Shown here one piece after another: positions 40,004 to 50,330 of a stretch of 64,000 nt of DNA. Source of the DNA: Ananas comosus (Eukaryota; Streptophyta; Magnoliopsida; Poales; Bromeliaceae); assembly GCF_001540865.1 (NCBI RefSeq), contig NC_033621.1, positions 22,807,279 through 22,871,278 of the forward strand. Direction: 5' to 3'. The notes beneath the pieces are model-generated. The model saw nothing but the letters and a program-made list of their open reading frames with translations, did not search any database and was not told the DNA's origin. Numbering within the stretch: position 1 is the stretch's first letter; every line of letters starts with the position of its first letter. The position numbers were made by a program, and so were the translations under genes.

Positions 40004-41701
40004 ATGGATTCAACAACTCTCATTGTTGCATTTCTCTCACTCTGCACCACAAACTTTTTCTCAGCTGAAGCTCTTCCAAGGCCAATCTCAAATATCACTG
40101 TTTTGGGCTCTGTTTACTGTGATCCTTGCTCTAACAACACCTTCTCCAAGCACAGCTTCTTCCTGAAAGGTAAAATTCTACTGAGTGCACATTTAGCTTC
40201 ATTTTCCTAGTGCTTTTTCCCCCTCCCTTTTTGTTCTCAGGTTCTGTATGCTTTTTTTTTTTTTTTTCTTTTTTACTTAAATATGCTATTGTTTATTTTC
40301 AGCAAATTATATACTTAAGTGGCTTTGTTTAACAATAAAAAAAAAAATCAAAATAGACTTGTAGTTTTCCTTTTTTTCCTTTTTTCTTTTTTCTCTTTGC
40401 TTTCTAAGTAAGTTTACAAACTAGCCAACAACAGTAAGAACAGAGTAGTCCAATTCTTTTACTTTAATGTCCATCTATAGTTCCTTCAACCACATGCAAT
40501 TTAACGAAAAGTTTTTTAAAAAATGTTTGGAATTTGTATAGTTTACTATCCCGTGGTTCAAAGTATAGCACTTTATACACCCTATAGTTTTTGTTTTCAC
40601 TTTCGGTCTCCTAGTATTAAACAGAATAGCAAACTACGGAATTTATAGATCGCAGAATAATAAAGCATGAACAATAAGATGGTAAAGTTCTACATTTTAC
40701 CTCCATGTAATTATAAATTTGGTAAAAATATATGGCTTACCTGAAGTATGGACCATTTTGAATTTACTATCCAACCTTTCAAAAAGTTAATTATACTCCT
40801 AATATTTCAATTTGTTTGATTTGAGTTAGGCAACAGTATTTTGGCTTCAAACTTTAAGCTAATTTTTTATTTTAATGAATTCATAATTACAAGACTTGTA
40901 TGAAGTATACTGAGAAAAAAAAATAAACAGCGCATTTAAATTTTTGAAGTCAAAGTGCTAACTCAAATTAGACAATTAAAAGGTTGGATGGATAGTAAAA
41001 TTAAAAATTGGAAAGGTTGGGTAGTTGATTTGAAATAGTCTACAGTTTCACGTAAGTTCTGTACCTTTCTACCTATAAATTTTAGCTCTTTACAGCTCTA
41101 ATTAGCGAGAATTTTTTGCCGAAAACTAAAATAGAAATAAAAAGGAGATCGAGTAATGCAACTTTTTGAACCACGGGACGGTAAATACTAAATATGTGCG
41201 TTACACAACCAAACATTTTAAACATCCACTGCAGGTGCCAGGGTGCAAATACAATGCAGGTTCAGAGTGAACTCCACATCAAGAGAAGAGATCCTGATTG
41301 AAGCTGAGAGAACCACTGACAAGTTTGGGATCTACAAGCTCGACATCCCGCCGGTCGACGGATTCGAATGCCGCGAGGGCCGCGAGATCAGGTCGGCGTG
41401 CCGCGCCAATCTCATAAGCTCTTCCTCCTCTTCATGCAATGTCCCTGGCCTACAAGGCTCAACTCAGCACTTGGCCATCAAGCCAAAACAAGCCAACATA
41501 TGCTTCTTCAACCTCAATGCATTGAACTATAGGCCACCAAGGAGAAACACTATACTTTGTGGGACTCATAATACTATCAACTCTTCATTGTTGTTTTGGC
41601 CTTTCCTACCACCATTTTGGCCTCTTCCTTTTTCTATCCCCCAATGGCTTACTCCTTTCCTGAAGCTATCAAGTTTCCCCTCCCCACCTTCAAAATCTTA
41701 A
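40004..41701 (+). CDS. Ole e 1-like (pollen allergen/extensin family) secreted protein
   Basis: Two exons, 40004-40169 and 41235-41701, join at a split Gly codon (AAAG|GTAAAA, CTGCAG|GTGCC) to give 210 aa. Residues 1-23 are a signal peptide (MDSTTLIVAFLSLCTTNFF). SVYCDPC near residues 37-42 is the conserved first cysteine pair of the Ole e 1 fold. More cysteines follow in QCRFRV, FECREGREI, SACRANL, SSCNVPG and NICFFN. The C-terminus is a Pro/Trp/Phe-rich tail (WPFLPPFWPLPFSIPQW) of the extensin-like type. Family members are cell-wall/apoplast proteins in pollen and growing tissues, with no established enzymatic role. The intron is occupied by nested MITEs. Confidence 0.92.
40525..41220. mobile_element. 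nested MITEs in the Ole e 1-like intron
   Basis: The outer element has ends AAATGTTTGGAATTTG with CCCGTGGTTCAAAGTATAG, mirrored on the right by CTTTTTGAACCACGGGACGG and AACCAAACATTT. Inside it, at about 40731-41078, is a second foldback of the 39.4-kb family (TATCCAACCTTTCAAAA against GGAAAGGTTGGGTAG). Target duplications were not resolved. Confidence 0.55.
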
Positions 41702-42847
41702 CTAGTTGATTAGCTCAAATTTCTTGGCTTTTTGCATTTTTGAGTAACTTCAGTGTGTGTATGCACAAGCATATGAACCTATGTTGGGACAATTTAGTCA
41801 CACTCTTAGAATTGTGTTTATTGGATTATTATTCAGAACTATTATTGGTTTTTATTTCCAAGCTATATATCACGGACACTTTTATAAGCTGCGCGTGTCC
41901 GTGTCGGACACGCTCCGTGTCCGATGTGGACACTATTTGAACGTGCGTTCGATACTGATCCATAGCGCATACAATTAAAATATATATATATATTTTTTTA
42001 TTTTATTTTTATGCATATATAATTGTAAGATGATTAATATTTTAGCTTTTTAATAAATAGATATAATTTTTTTTAAACAATATTAGATAAAATATGTATA
42101 ATAGAAAATTTTTTTTCTTAAATATATGAACTATTAATAAAACTTTTACTAAATTTCATTCGTATGAGAAATATAATAATATTTTATCAAAATTATTATT
42201 TTATATACATACAATAAATATTTATTATTATATTAATAGATTATATTTAAGTCGTGGCGTATCCTGTATCCCGCGTCGCATAGTTTGCAAGGAAGGAGGG
42301 TTAATGATTAGGTTTGGACACGACAGAAGGTTTGCAATAGCTGCTTATGTTGGCCTGTCAGTGTCAGAGTTTGACAATTTACATAACACATCGATTTGAT
42401 GCACTTAAAAGAATCGGACTTATGTTGAATGATTAGCGCTAACTATTTATTTCCAAAATTTAAATTATTAAAAATATATAATTAATTCACTTTAGTATAC
42501 AGATATAATACTCACGAATTTTTATTGTGCCTCAGCCAAACCATCCATATGCAATGCAACTTGGCCCGTGACAACAAAATACTATAGTATGACATAGAGT
42601 AAAAAGTTATAAACTTTAGACAATTTTCTTATAAATCACACAATATTTTTTTTTTATTTCTAATTGCTTATAAACAATCTCTTCATTTAAGTAGTATTTG
42701 TCGGATTAAACTTTTGATTTTACGATACTGATCATCAAGAATTAGGTAAGGTGCATGAGACATACTGATTCACTGGGTTCGATAGCAACTCCAATCCCGA
42801 ACCCACGTGTCCAATATTGAGTGGACCATGCGGCGGACTTCCTGTAA
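41702..42847. other. intergenic; first copy of a 0.63-kb direct repeat
   Basis: Starts with the probable 3' region of the Ole e 1-like gene. A GTGTCCGTGTCGGACACG dyad lies at 41897-41914, with GTGTCCGATGTGGACAC next to it. From TGATCCATAGCGCATAC near 41957 to CCCGTGACAACAAAATA near 42585 the sequence is homologous to the right-hand part of the window (60.94 kb and 62.04-62.74 kb). No gene. Confidence 0.6.
41957..42590 (+). repeat. 0.63-kb dispersed repeat, copy 1 (empty site)
   Basis: Direct repeat of 60938-60966 plus 62032-62740. Shared blocks include GATGATTAATATTTT, ATTTCATTCGTATGA, GGAGGGTTAATGATTAGGTT, GCAATAGCTGCTTA, TTGGCCTGTCAGTGTCA and GGCCCGTGACAACAAAATA in the same order. This copy lacks the 1,065-bp MITE present in the other. 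Confidence 0.85.
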
Positions 42848-43256
42848 GGGACCGTTTGGTTAGATGTAATTATAAATGTAGTGTAGTTAGAGATACATAC
42901 AATTGAAAATACAGTAGTTACAACTACATGAATCATGTTTGATTGGATATAGTAGAAAGCGCTGCAAGTATAAATAATTTGTTTGGTTGCATCCAGTTGA
43001 AAAATAATTTTTAAAATTTTACTATTTTATATATATGTGATGGTAAGATTACCTCCAATGTAAAAAAAAATAATAATTTTTGTTTAAAAAATATTAAGGA
43101 GGTAAGCATATCATTTATTTAAAGTTGCTCTTTCCAACTGCTGTAGTTGGAACTGCGGTCAATTTGGGCGTAGTTCGAACTGTTGCAGTTGGGCCTCCTC
43201 CTGCAGTTCCTACTGCAGCAGCAGCAGTTGGAGTTAAATACATCAAACCAAAGAGA
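42848..43256. mobile_element. MITE with GTTTGGTT-type ends
   Basis: The left end GGGACCGTTTGGTTAGATGTA and the complement of the right end (TCTCTTTGGTTTGATGTA) form imperfect terminal repeats. Subterminal TGTAGTTGGAACTGC / GCAGTTGGAGT blocks occur near the right end. No coding capacity. The target duplication is unclear, so the right limit is approximate. Confidence 0.5.
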
Positions 43257-43377
43257 TCGAAAAAGCAATAGCAGCATTTCACGCCATTTCGCTTGACCCA
43301 ACAAAACCTACAGATCTCCTAGATTTCCAAGTAGTTTTTAACTAATCAAATGAGAGATACAAAAACTACCAACTAAC

Positions 43378-43887
43378 CTCGAAACCAAGAACAGGCTCCT
43401 CCAAATCCTCATCCTCTGACACGCCTGCGACATCATTTACACCCACAATATATAATCAGAGAAGACGAATGAAACAAAGAAATGAGCACCAAGAGATATC
43501 CCATAACAAGCATTTCTCATAGAAACGAGGTAATAAACTCATTATGACCAACCATCATTGACATCAAGAGGAACCTTAATAATTAAACCTTAATTATAAA
43601 GGAGAATCTTATGAACTCCGAATCAAGTTTGGAAGAAAGCATTAATAATTAAACCTTAATTATAAAGGAAAATATATAATGGTTTACATATTCTTCAGGG
43701 GGGAAAACTTACAGGAATCTATTTCATCGATCAGTGTCTTCTTCCCTAAAAGTTTCTTCCTCTCTCTCATTGGTTTTGGATTTAATAGAGCTTCTCGCAA
43801 CATTTTTCCTCTGCCTCTTTGACCCTCTTCCCATATTTCACAGTGCTCGCGGAGCGCAATCAGAATCAGTTTGATTGTAGCTCTCTG
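43378..43887 (-). CDS. two exons of an unrecognised gene
   Basis: Minus-strand exons 43887-43713 (175 bp) and 43424-43378 (47 bp). Acceptors are CTCAAG| and TGTCGCAG|; donors are TCCT|GTAAGT and GAG|GTTAGT. The phases match (58 codons plus one base, then two bases plus 15 codons). The peptide includes RATIKLILIALREHCEIWEE, a basic stretch RERKKLLGKKTLIDEIDS and an acidic SEDEDLEEPVLGFE. I do not recognise the family. Neither a start codon nor a terminal exon was found nearby, and the pieces lie between two MITEs, so this may be a stranded or captured gene fragment. Confidence 0.5.
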
Positions 43888-44019
43888 CTTGAGTGTAAGA
43901 AACAAAGAAACCGATCAAAATCAAGTACAGCAACCAAACAAGATAGTTGCTAAGAGAGAAAGAAAGAAAGGGAAAGGGAGACAACAAAACGAGGATTTTG
44001 AATCAGTGGGCATCACTGG

Positions 44020-44157
44020 ATCAATCTATGTATATGTGTGTGTGTTGCGACTTTCGAATCGTCGATCGACTTCGTTAAACTTGATCTAGAGTATTTGAAG
44101 TAGCTAGAAAATAAATTTTATGATTTTTCGATATCATTTGCCTAGTGAACGAAGGGG

Positions 44158-44198
<41 letters not shown>

Positions 44199-44215
44199 CT
44201 AGGCCATAGTTAGTT
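44020..44215. repeat. MITE fragment ending in (TA)n
   Basis: TCGAATCGTCGATCGACTTC, CTTGATCTAGAGTATTTGAA and TGATTTTTCGATATCATTTG match the arms of the foldback element at 47.7-48.2 kb. It ends in (TA)n (44160-44195) and AGAACTAGG. Truncated. Confidence 0.6.
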
Positions 44216-44558
44216 AATTCGGATTCGGCAAAAATTCGGTTCGGATAAAATTCGGATAAAATTCGACTTCTAATTTTTAAATTCATTGAAAAATGCAGCT
44301 AAAAAACGGATTCGCCAATTATTCAGATACGTGAATTATACGGATACTATACATTCACCAATTAAAAATTCGGGATAAAAAATTCAGCTATTAAATTAAA
44401 TATTTTTCTCTCAAGATTTATGCGATTAGCATAAATACTCATAATTCTTAAGAATAATATAAGAATAAAGAGCGACAAAATTAAGCTAATTAAGTATAAA
44501 AAAAGCAATGCATGTGCTTGTGACTTTCAAACCTTACTCACAAACTGCGAGGCATATC

Positions 44559-45247
44559 TGTTGGGAATCCGGTACTCGCCTCGGTACCGGATCTCGTGAA
44601 TCTACAACCCGCTCCGATACCGACTGCTGTGGATTCGGTACCAATCATTGGGATTCCGCAACGGAAGCGTCAAATCGAGTTTTTACCATAAACCAGTCTC
44701 CTCAGCAGAAACTGATACAATCATAAAAGAGAGAAAAAACCAAAATAGAAAATATGCAGGTAAAATAAGATTCATTAAATAAGAGAAGATTACACCTGAC
44801 TTCTCTTCTGCAACAAAGTAGCTACAACCCGAGCCCTCTTTCTGAATCTCTTCTACCTTTCTCTCGTCTTTTATAATCCCATAAAGAAGACAATCATCCA
44901 CGTGCACCCGTGCACTAGGTGCACTAAATAATCTCTCTTTTTCTCTCTCTGGTACGGCACCCAAGAGTTCTTTTTCTCTCTCCCGTACTCCACACAAAAA
45001 AAAACACCATCAAGAGCTATTTATAAAGCTCCATCAAAACGTACTCCAATCCTAGTATAAATAGGATTTCTACTCCAATAAATATTTAAATCTTAATTGA
45101 TTCATCTCCAATAGATTTAAATATTTATTTTAATCTAATTAGATTTATACTCTAATTAATATTTAAATCTTAATTTATCTCCAACAGATTTAAATATTAA
45201 TTCTAATCCAAATAGGGTTTAATTACAAATCTAACTAAAACCTAACA
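44559..45247 (-). repeat. 3' LTR
   Basis: 689 bp; preceded on the element strand by the purine-rich tract. Differs from the 5' LTR by scattered substitutions and small indels (for example in the CGGTACCGG/CGGTATCGG block near the start), so the insertion is not recent. Confidence 0.88.
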
Positions 45248-45292
45248 ATCTCCACCTTAGTTGGATTTATAATCTCAACCGCTACGTCGAGC

Positions 45293-46641
45293 TCACCATA
45301 CAAGCTCCATCTTGAGCTTGTCTCCTTCGCTCGATGTCGTCGCATCCGTCGCTTCGCCTCGAGCGACTACTCCTCCGCGAACTTTTGGAATCCAAATCGT
45401 CTTCGCTCCCGTTCTGACTGTGCTCCCGTTCAGAACGTACAAGTTCCCACGCTTGCTCACCTCGTACAAGACCCGATCTCGTTTTCGAACCCTCATAACT
45501 CCACCTGAAGCTGAAATATCGCAGCCATTCGAGTCCAACGCGCCTAACGAGATCAAATTTCGCTTCAATCTAGAAACGTGCCGCACACCTGTCAGCGTCC
45601 TCACGACCCCATCGTGCATTCGGATCTTCACCGTGCCGACTCCTAAAACTTTACACGCCGTCCTGTTACCCATTAGAGCCTTTCCACCCTTGATCGCCTA
45701 ATAGGTGGCAAAAGACTCCTTCTCCAGGCATACGTGAAAAGAACACGCCGAATAGAGCACCCACGCGCCATCCGAAATTTTCTCACCTCCGGTCGCCGCG
45801 TACAGCACTTCAGAATCGATCATCTCCGATTCCGCCGTCTGCACCGTCACTGATATCGTCTCTTCCTGGTTCACGACAGTTTTCTCTTTCTGTCGTTTTA
45901 ACTCCTTCAGATCATCCTGAAGTTTCCGACAGTTGCGCTTGATATGCCCTTTCCTGTGACAGTAAAAGCACTTTACCTCAGATAACGGCTTCTTCTGTCG
46001 ATCTCCGGTCGCTGATGTTGTTGCCTCCTTCTTCGTAGTCACCACCAGTCCTACTTCCTGACTTTGCGTGTCGGCCTCCTGAGTCATCTTCCGCATCTCG
46101 TTCGAGAGAAGCGCCGCCGTGACCGGCTCCACGCTTATGGTCTCCTTGCCATAAAGCAACGTGGTCACCAGATGCTCATATGTTGCCGGTAGCAAAGATA
46201 GTAAAATCAGCGCCTTATCTTCGTCATCCAGATTGACTCCGATACTAGTCAACTGGTCTACCACCTTGTTGAACTCGTTCAAATGCTCGTGTAGGCTCGC
46301 CGCTTCCTTCATCCGCAGCGTAAACAGTCGCTGCTTCAGATACAACCTGTTCGTCAGGAATTTGGTTATGTACAGATCTTCTAATTTCTTCCACAATTTC
46401 GCCGGTGTCATCTCGCTGACTACGTTATAAAGACCTCATCTGGTAATAATAGATGAAGGGTACTCCGCACCTTCCGCTCCATCTTCATCCATGCCGCATC
46501 CGTGACCTCCGCCGGCTTCGCCTCCTTCCCGTTCAACGTCTCGTCCAATTCTTGCTGTACGAAGATTGCCCGTACTTTAATCTGCCATAATCCGAAATTG
46601 TTCTTGCCGTCAAACTTCTCGATTTCGAATTTTGTGGCCAT
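45293..46641 (-). pseudogene. broken Copia gag-protease reading frame
   Basis: Starts at the ATG at 46641 (MATKFEIEKFDGKNNFGLWQ, the UBN2/gag N-terminus). A one-base frameshift near 46420 separates this from TPAKLWKKLEDLYITKFL onward. A zinc knuckle CFYCHRKGHIKRNC (CX2CX4HX4C) follows. The normal protease active site D-S-G reads Y-S-A here (WVLYSACSFH), so the catalytic Asp is lost. A TAG stop follows SFATY, after which the same frame continues with AIKGGKALMGNRTACK and ends near 45293 with KLKMELVW and a stop. It cannot make a functional polyprotein. Confidence 0.85.
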
Positions 46642-46690
46642 CTCCGTCGATCTCACCCGCAGATCGGTAACCTTCGGCTCTGATACCACT

Positions 46691-47368
46691 TGTTGGGAAT
46701 CCGGTACTCGCCCCGGTATCGGATCTCGTGAATCCGCAACCCGCTCCGATACCGACTGCTGTGGATTCGATATCGATTGTTGGGATTCTGCAACGGAAGC
46801 GTCAAATCGAGTTTTTACCATAAACCCGTCTCCTCAGCAGAAACTGATACAATCATAAAAGAGAGAAAAAACCAAAACAGAAAATATGCAGGTAAAATAA
46901 GATTCATTAAATAAGAGAATATTACACCTAACTCCTCTTCTGCAATAGAGTAGTTACAACCCGAGCCCTCTTTCTGAATCTCTTCTACCTTTCTCTCATC
47001 TTTTATAATCACATAAAGAAGACAATCATCCATGTGCACCCGTGCACTAGGTGCACTAAATAATCTCTCTTTTTCTCTCTGTGGTACAACACCCAAGAGT
47101 TCTTTTTCTCTCTCTCGGTACTCTACACAAAAAAAAAACACCATCAAGAGCTCCATCAAAACGTACCCCAATCATAGTATAATTAGGATTTCTACTCCAA
47201 TAAATATTTAAATCTTAATTGATTCACTCTAATAGATTTAAATATTTATTCTAATATAATTAGATTTATATTTTAATTAATATTTAAATCTTAATTTATC
47301 TCCAACAGATTTAAATATTAATTCTAATCCAAATAGAATTTAATTACAAATCTAACCAAATCCTAACA
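46691..47368 (-). repeat. 5' LTR
   Basis: 678 bp, adjacent to the Met-tRNA primer-binding site; ends match the 44559 copy. Confidence 0.88.
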
Positions 47369-47711
47369 AATCTAACCAAATCCTTGATGCGGCTTTGAGA
47401 TGTAGATAAACACTGCATAATTAGTTGGTGTTAGTTGTATTTTATTATCAATGTTTTTAATTTTTACAAGTGGGTAGCTTAAAATAATAATAAATAAAAT
47501 GTGCCCCAACTTAGAATATGCGCCTAGGAACCCATTTTTGGGTGCAAGTTTATGTAACGTTTTGCGAATATGAATCAATCAAAAGTTTTTCGCATTATAA
47601 ATTATGTATCACATGTGGGGACATATGGTTATAAGCCTTGTATACTCGTGTTGGACTCTGTGTCCGATGTGGATGTACTATGAGCACACACATTATGATA
47701 AATCTCAATAA

Positions 47712-47713
<2 letters not shown>
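47369..47713. other. spacer
   Basis: AT-rich, no gene seen. Contains GTGTCCGATGTGGA near 47660, also found at 41922. Confidence 0.3.
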
Positions 47714-47746
<33 letters not shown>

Positions 47747-48221
47747 GGGCTGTTGTGCTCTCAGGAGTACGGAGGTCTCCGTATTTTTGAGCCGTTTTCG
47801 ATGATAGAATTTTCGAATCGATGATCAGCTCCGTAAGACTTGATCTAGCGTATTTGAAGTTTCTAGAAAATAATTTTTGTGATTTTTTGATATCATTTAC
47901 CTAGCAATCGAAAAGATTCAAAATCAATAATTTTTAATAGCTGAAAATAAGAATTCTATAAAAAGTGATGATATAGCACTAAAATTTTCGATCAGAAATA
48001 TTGAACTTGTTGTACATAGTATAAAAAATTTTGTATCAAAATTTCATCTGATTTGAATACTTCTACACCGTTAAATTTAAAAACTGCATATATCAACCAT
48101 TAAAAATTATTAATTTTGAATAATTTCGATCATTAAGCAAATGATATCAAAAAATCGCAAAAATTATTTTCTAGAGACTTCAAATATCCTAGATCAAGTC
48201 TAACGGAACCGATCGTCGATC
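47714..48221. mobile_element. foldback MITE, right end truncated
   Basis: Begins with (TA)n and AGTAGGGCTG, then GGAGTACGGAGGTCTCCGTA. The left arm (GACTTGATCTAGCGTATTTG, TAGAAAATAATTTTTGTGAT) is matched by the inverted right arm (TAGATCAAGTCTAACGG). The expected terminal GGTCTCCGTA block and (TA)n are missing on the right, where a Harbinger-like sequence begins. Confidence 0.65.
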
Positions 48222-48812
48222 CGAATTTTAAATTTTAAATTTGTTATTTTATAACTTTGAAATTTAAATTTGATCTGAAATTTAAAATTTTGATATTTAA
48301 AATTAAATTTTAAAAATTTAATATCTAATTTTAAAATTTAAAAGTTAAAATTTTAATTTTAAAATTCAATTATAGGAATAATATTATTATTTTCCATTTA
48401 TAACTACCAACTATTCTTCTTATTCTCAAAAACCATCCAAACACAATTTTTCTAGTTCCAGCTTATACTCATAATTTTATCCAAACAAAAAAGATATCCT
48501 TGTTCCTATAAAATCCATACTTGTTCCTATTTCCGATATAACTAGTTCCTACTAATTCCCGATCCAAACGGATAGGGATAGGGATAGGCCCCTATCCCCC
48601 TTTATACCCAAACGCTAATTTTTTATCCGAGAATAGTAGTTCTCGGTTATCTCCACCAACACTTTCATTTTCTATATAAAACTACTTAATATTTTTCTTA
48701 TCTCCGGAAATAACCTAATTTTTATCCAAACGTTATTTTTTCTTATCCCTATACTTGTACTTATCCTGTAATAGCTAATTCTTGATTATACCCGAACCAA
48801 ATGGTACAAGTT
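48222..48812. repeat. Harbinger-like MITE relative, inverted
   Basis: The right end, complemented, reads TTGTACCATTTGGTTCGGGT with subterminal AATTAGCTATTACAGG. The internal ATCCAAACGG, GGGATAGGGATAGG and AAACCATCCAAAC blocks and AT-rich stretch resemble the 16336 element in reverse. The left end is not defined. Confidence 0.5.
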
Positions 48813-48917
48813 TTCTCTTATTTTTTATTTTTTATTTTTTGAATTATTGGAGATGGCAGTTGGTATGGAATCTGTGGCACCAGTGAAAGTGGGGTAGGAA
48901 ACTAAAAAAAAGGTCAA

Positions 48918-48950
<33 letters not shown>

Positions 48951-50330
48951 GTAGAGAGGAAAAGAAGATGTTAGGTAGGGATTATGTTCCTAAAGAAGTA
49001 TCTACTTTTATTCTTTAATAAAGGACAAAGAAATTCAATTAATACAATAATGTGAATAATAATAATACTGAAAAAAAAAATGTGTAATCTATAACACAAA
49101 TGCAAGAACTTTGGACAACCAATACAAAACCAGGCCATTGGGCCCATCTGGTATTTCTGGAAGGGTGGTTATGGACCGCGATTGAAAAATATTATGTTTG
49201 TTTTTATAAAAAATATTGCGATGTAGCGTAAATTATAATAATTTGATTGTGATGTAATTTTTATGATCCCACTTTGCAAACAAAATTGATGCTGGTAGGT
49301 TTTTAACCGTTAGATCAGCACTGTTGATCATTTACACCCGTTAGATTATACTATTCAACCAACTACCCACTCAACCCTGGGGGCTCACATCATCTGAACC
49401 ACATATTTCTTAATCTAAGGGTGAAAAATTTACAAGCACTAATGTCTTGGTACTTTTAAAAGAATAGGAACTCAATTCTACAAATTAAAGCGATACTAAT
49501 TGTACATCCAAAAGTGAATGTAAATTTTACATTTCACCCGTCTAAGGATCAATTTTATCCTTGTAATCGTGTCACAATTCTATATTTTTTAATACTAAAA
49601 TTTTAAAGGGTTGATTTTATACAGGTCCCAGTAAATATAGTGAATTGTAAATATATCACTATAAAATTCAATTTTTATATATTGTCTCTACAAAAGTCCT
49701 GATATTTTTTCAAATATATTCATGTTGTCATAATTCGTTAGAAAAAATTAGTCAATTATAGGTAAAATACTTAACCCTATTTAGTTAATGAGGTGAATTG
49801 ACTTTTTTACCCCTCTTCAAATAACAGTTGGAACTTTTGGAGGGATATATTTGTGATGGCAAAAAAGTTATTTCACTGATAAAATAAACAATATTTTAAC
49901 GGTAACAAGTGAGAAAACATATTTGAAAATATTTGAATTTTGTAGAAACAACATATAAAAGTTGAATTTTATAAAAATATATTTGTAATTCACTATATTT
50001 ACATTGACCTGTATGAAATTAATCAAATTTTAAAATATAAATTGTACATATAGTACTTTCTTGAAAATTAATTAAAGACAAGGGGTGGGGTTAGCAAGTC
50101 TCTGTTGTGATGTTTAAGTCCCATAAATTGTGGCCTGTGAAATTTGAACCCCATATACTATCAATTTTTCACATTTATTTCACAACTCTTTTATTAGTAG
50201 CTTTCACTATTTATTTATTTATTTATTTATTATATATAGGTGAGAGTCCCACATCAACACTATTTCTGGGGCCAATTCAAACTACTAGATTGAGCTTTTA
50301 TGTAACACTCATCAATACAAACAAGTGAAA
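48813..50330. other. intergenic, AT-rich
   Basis: A (TAA)n microsatellite lies at about 48917-48949 and (TATT)n at 50209-50232. No gene. Confidence 0.45.

Larger units (their letters stand above)
44559..47368 (-). mobile_element. Copia-type LTR element carrying gag only (TR-GAG-like)
   Basis: Two long terminal repeats, 44559-45247 (689 bp) and 46691-47368 (678 bp), each begin TGTTGGGAATCC and end CCTAACA on the plus strand, so TG...CA holds. The primer-binding site TGGTATCAGAGCC (initiator Met tRNA) is on the minus strand at 46688-46676, two bases from the 46691 LTR. A purine tract (TAAGGTGGAGAT) abuts the other LTR at 45248-45262. The element therefore reads on the minus strand. The internal part is only 1.44 kb: gag, then a protease-like region, then the 3' LTR. 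Integrase, reverse transcriptase and RNase H are absent. No matching 5-bp target duplication was seen (left flank ATATC, right flank AATCT). Confidence 0.88.

Noticed and set aside
45312..45701. Plus-strand frame opposite the Copia gag-protease region
   Set aside because: Antisense shadow; the element's LTR, primer-binding site and zinc knuckle all place coding on the minus strand.
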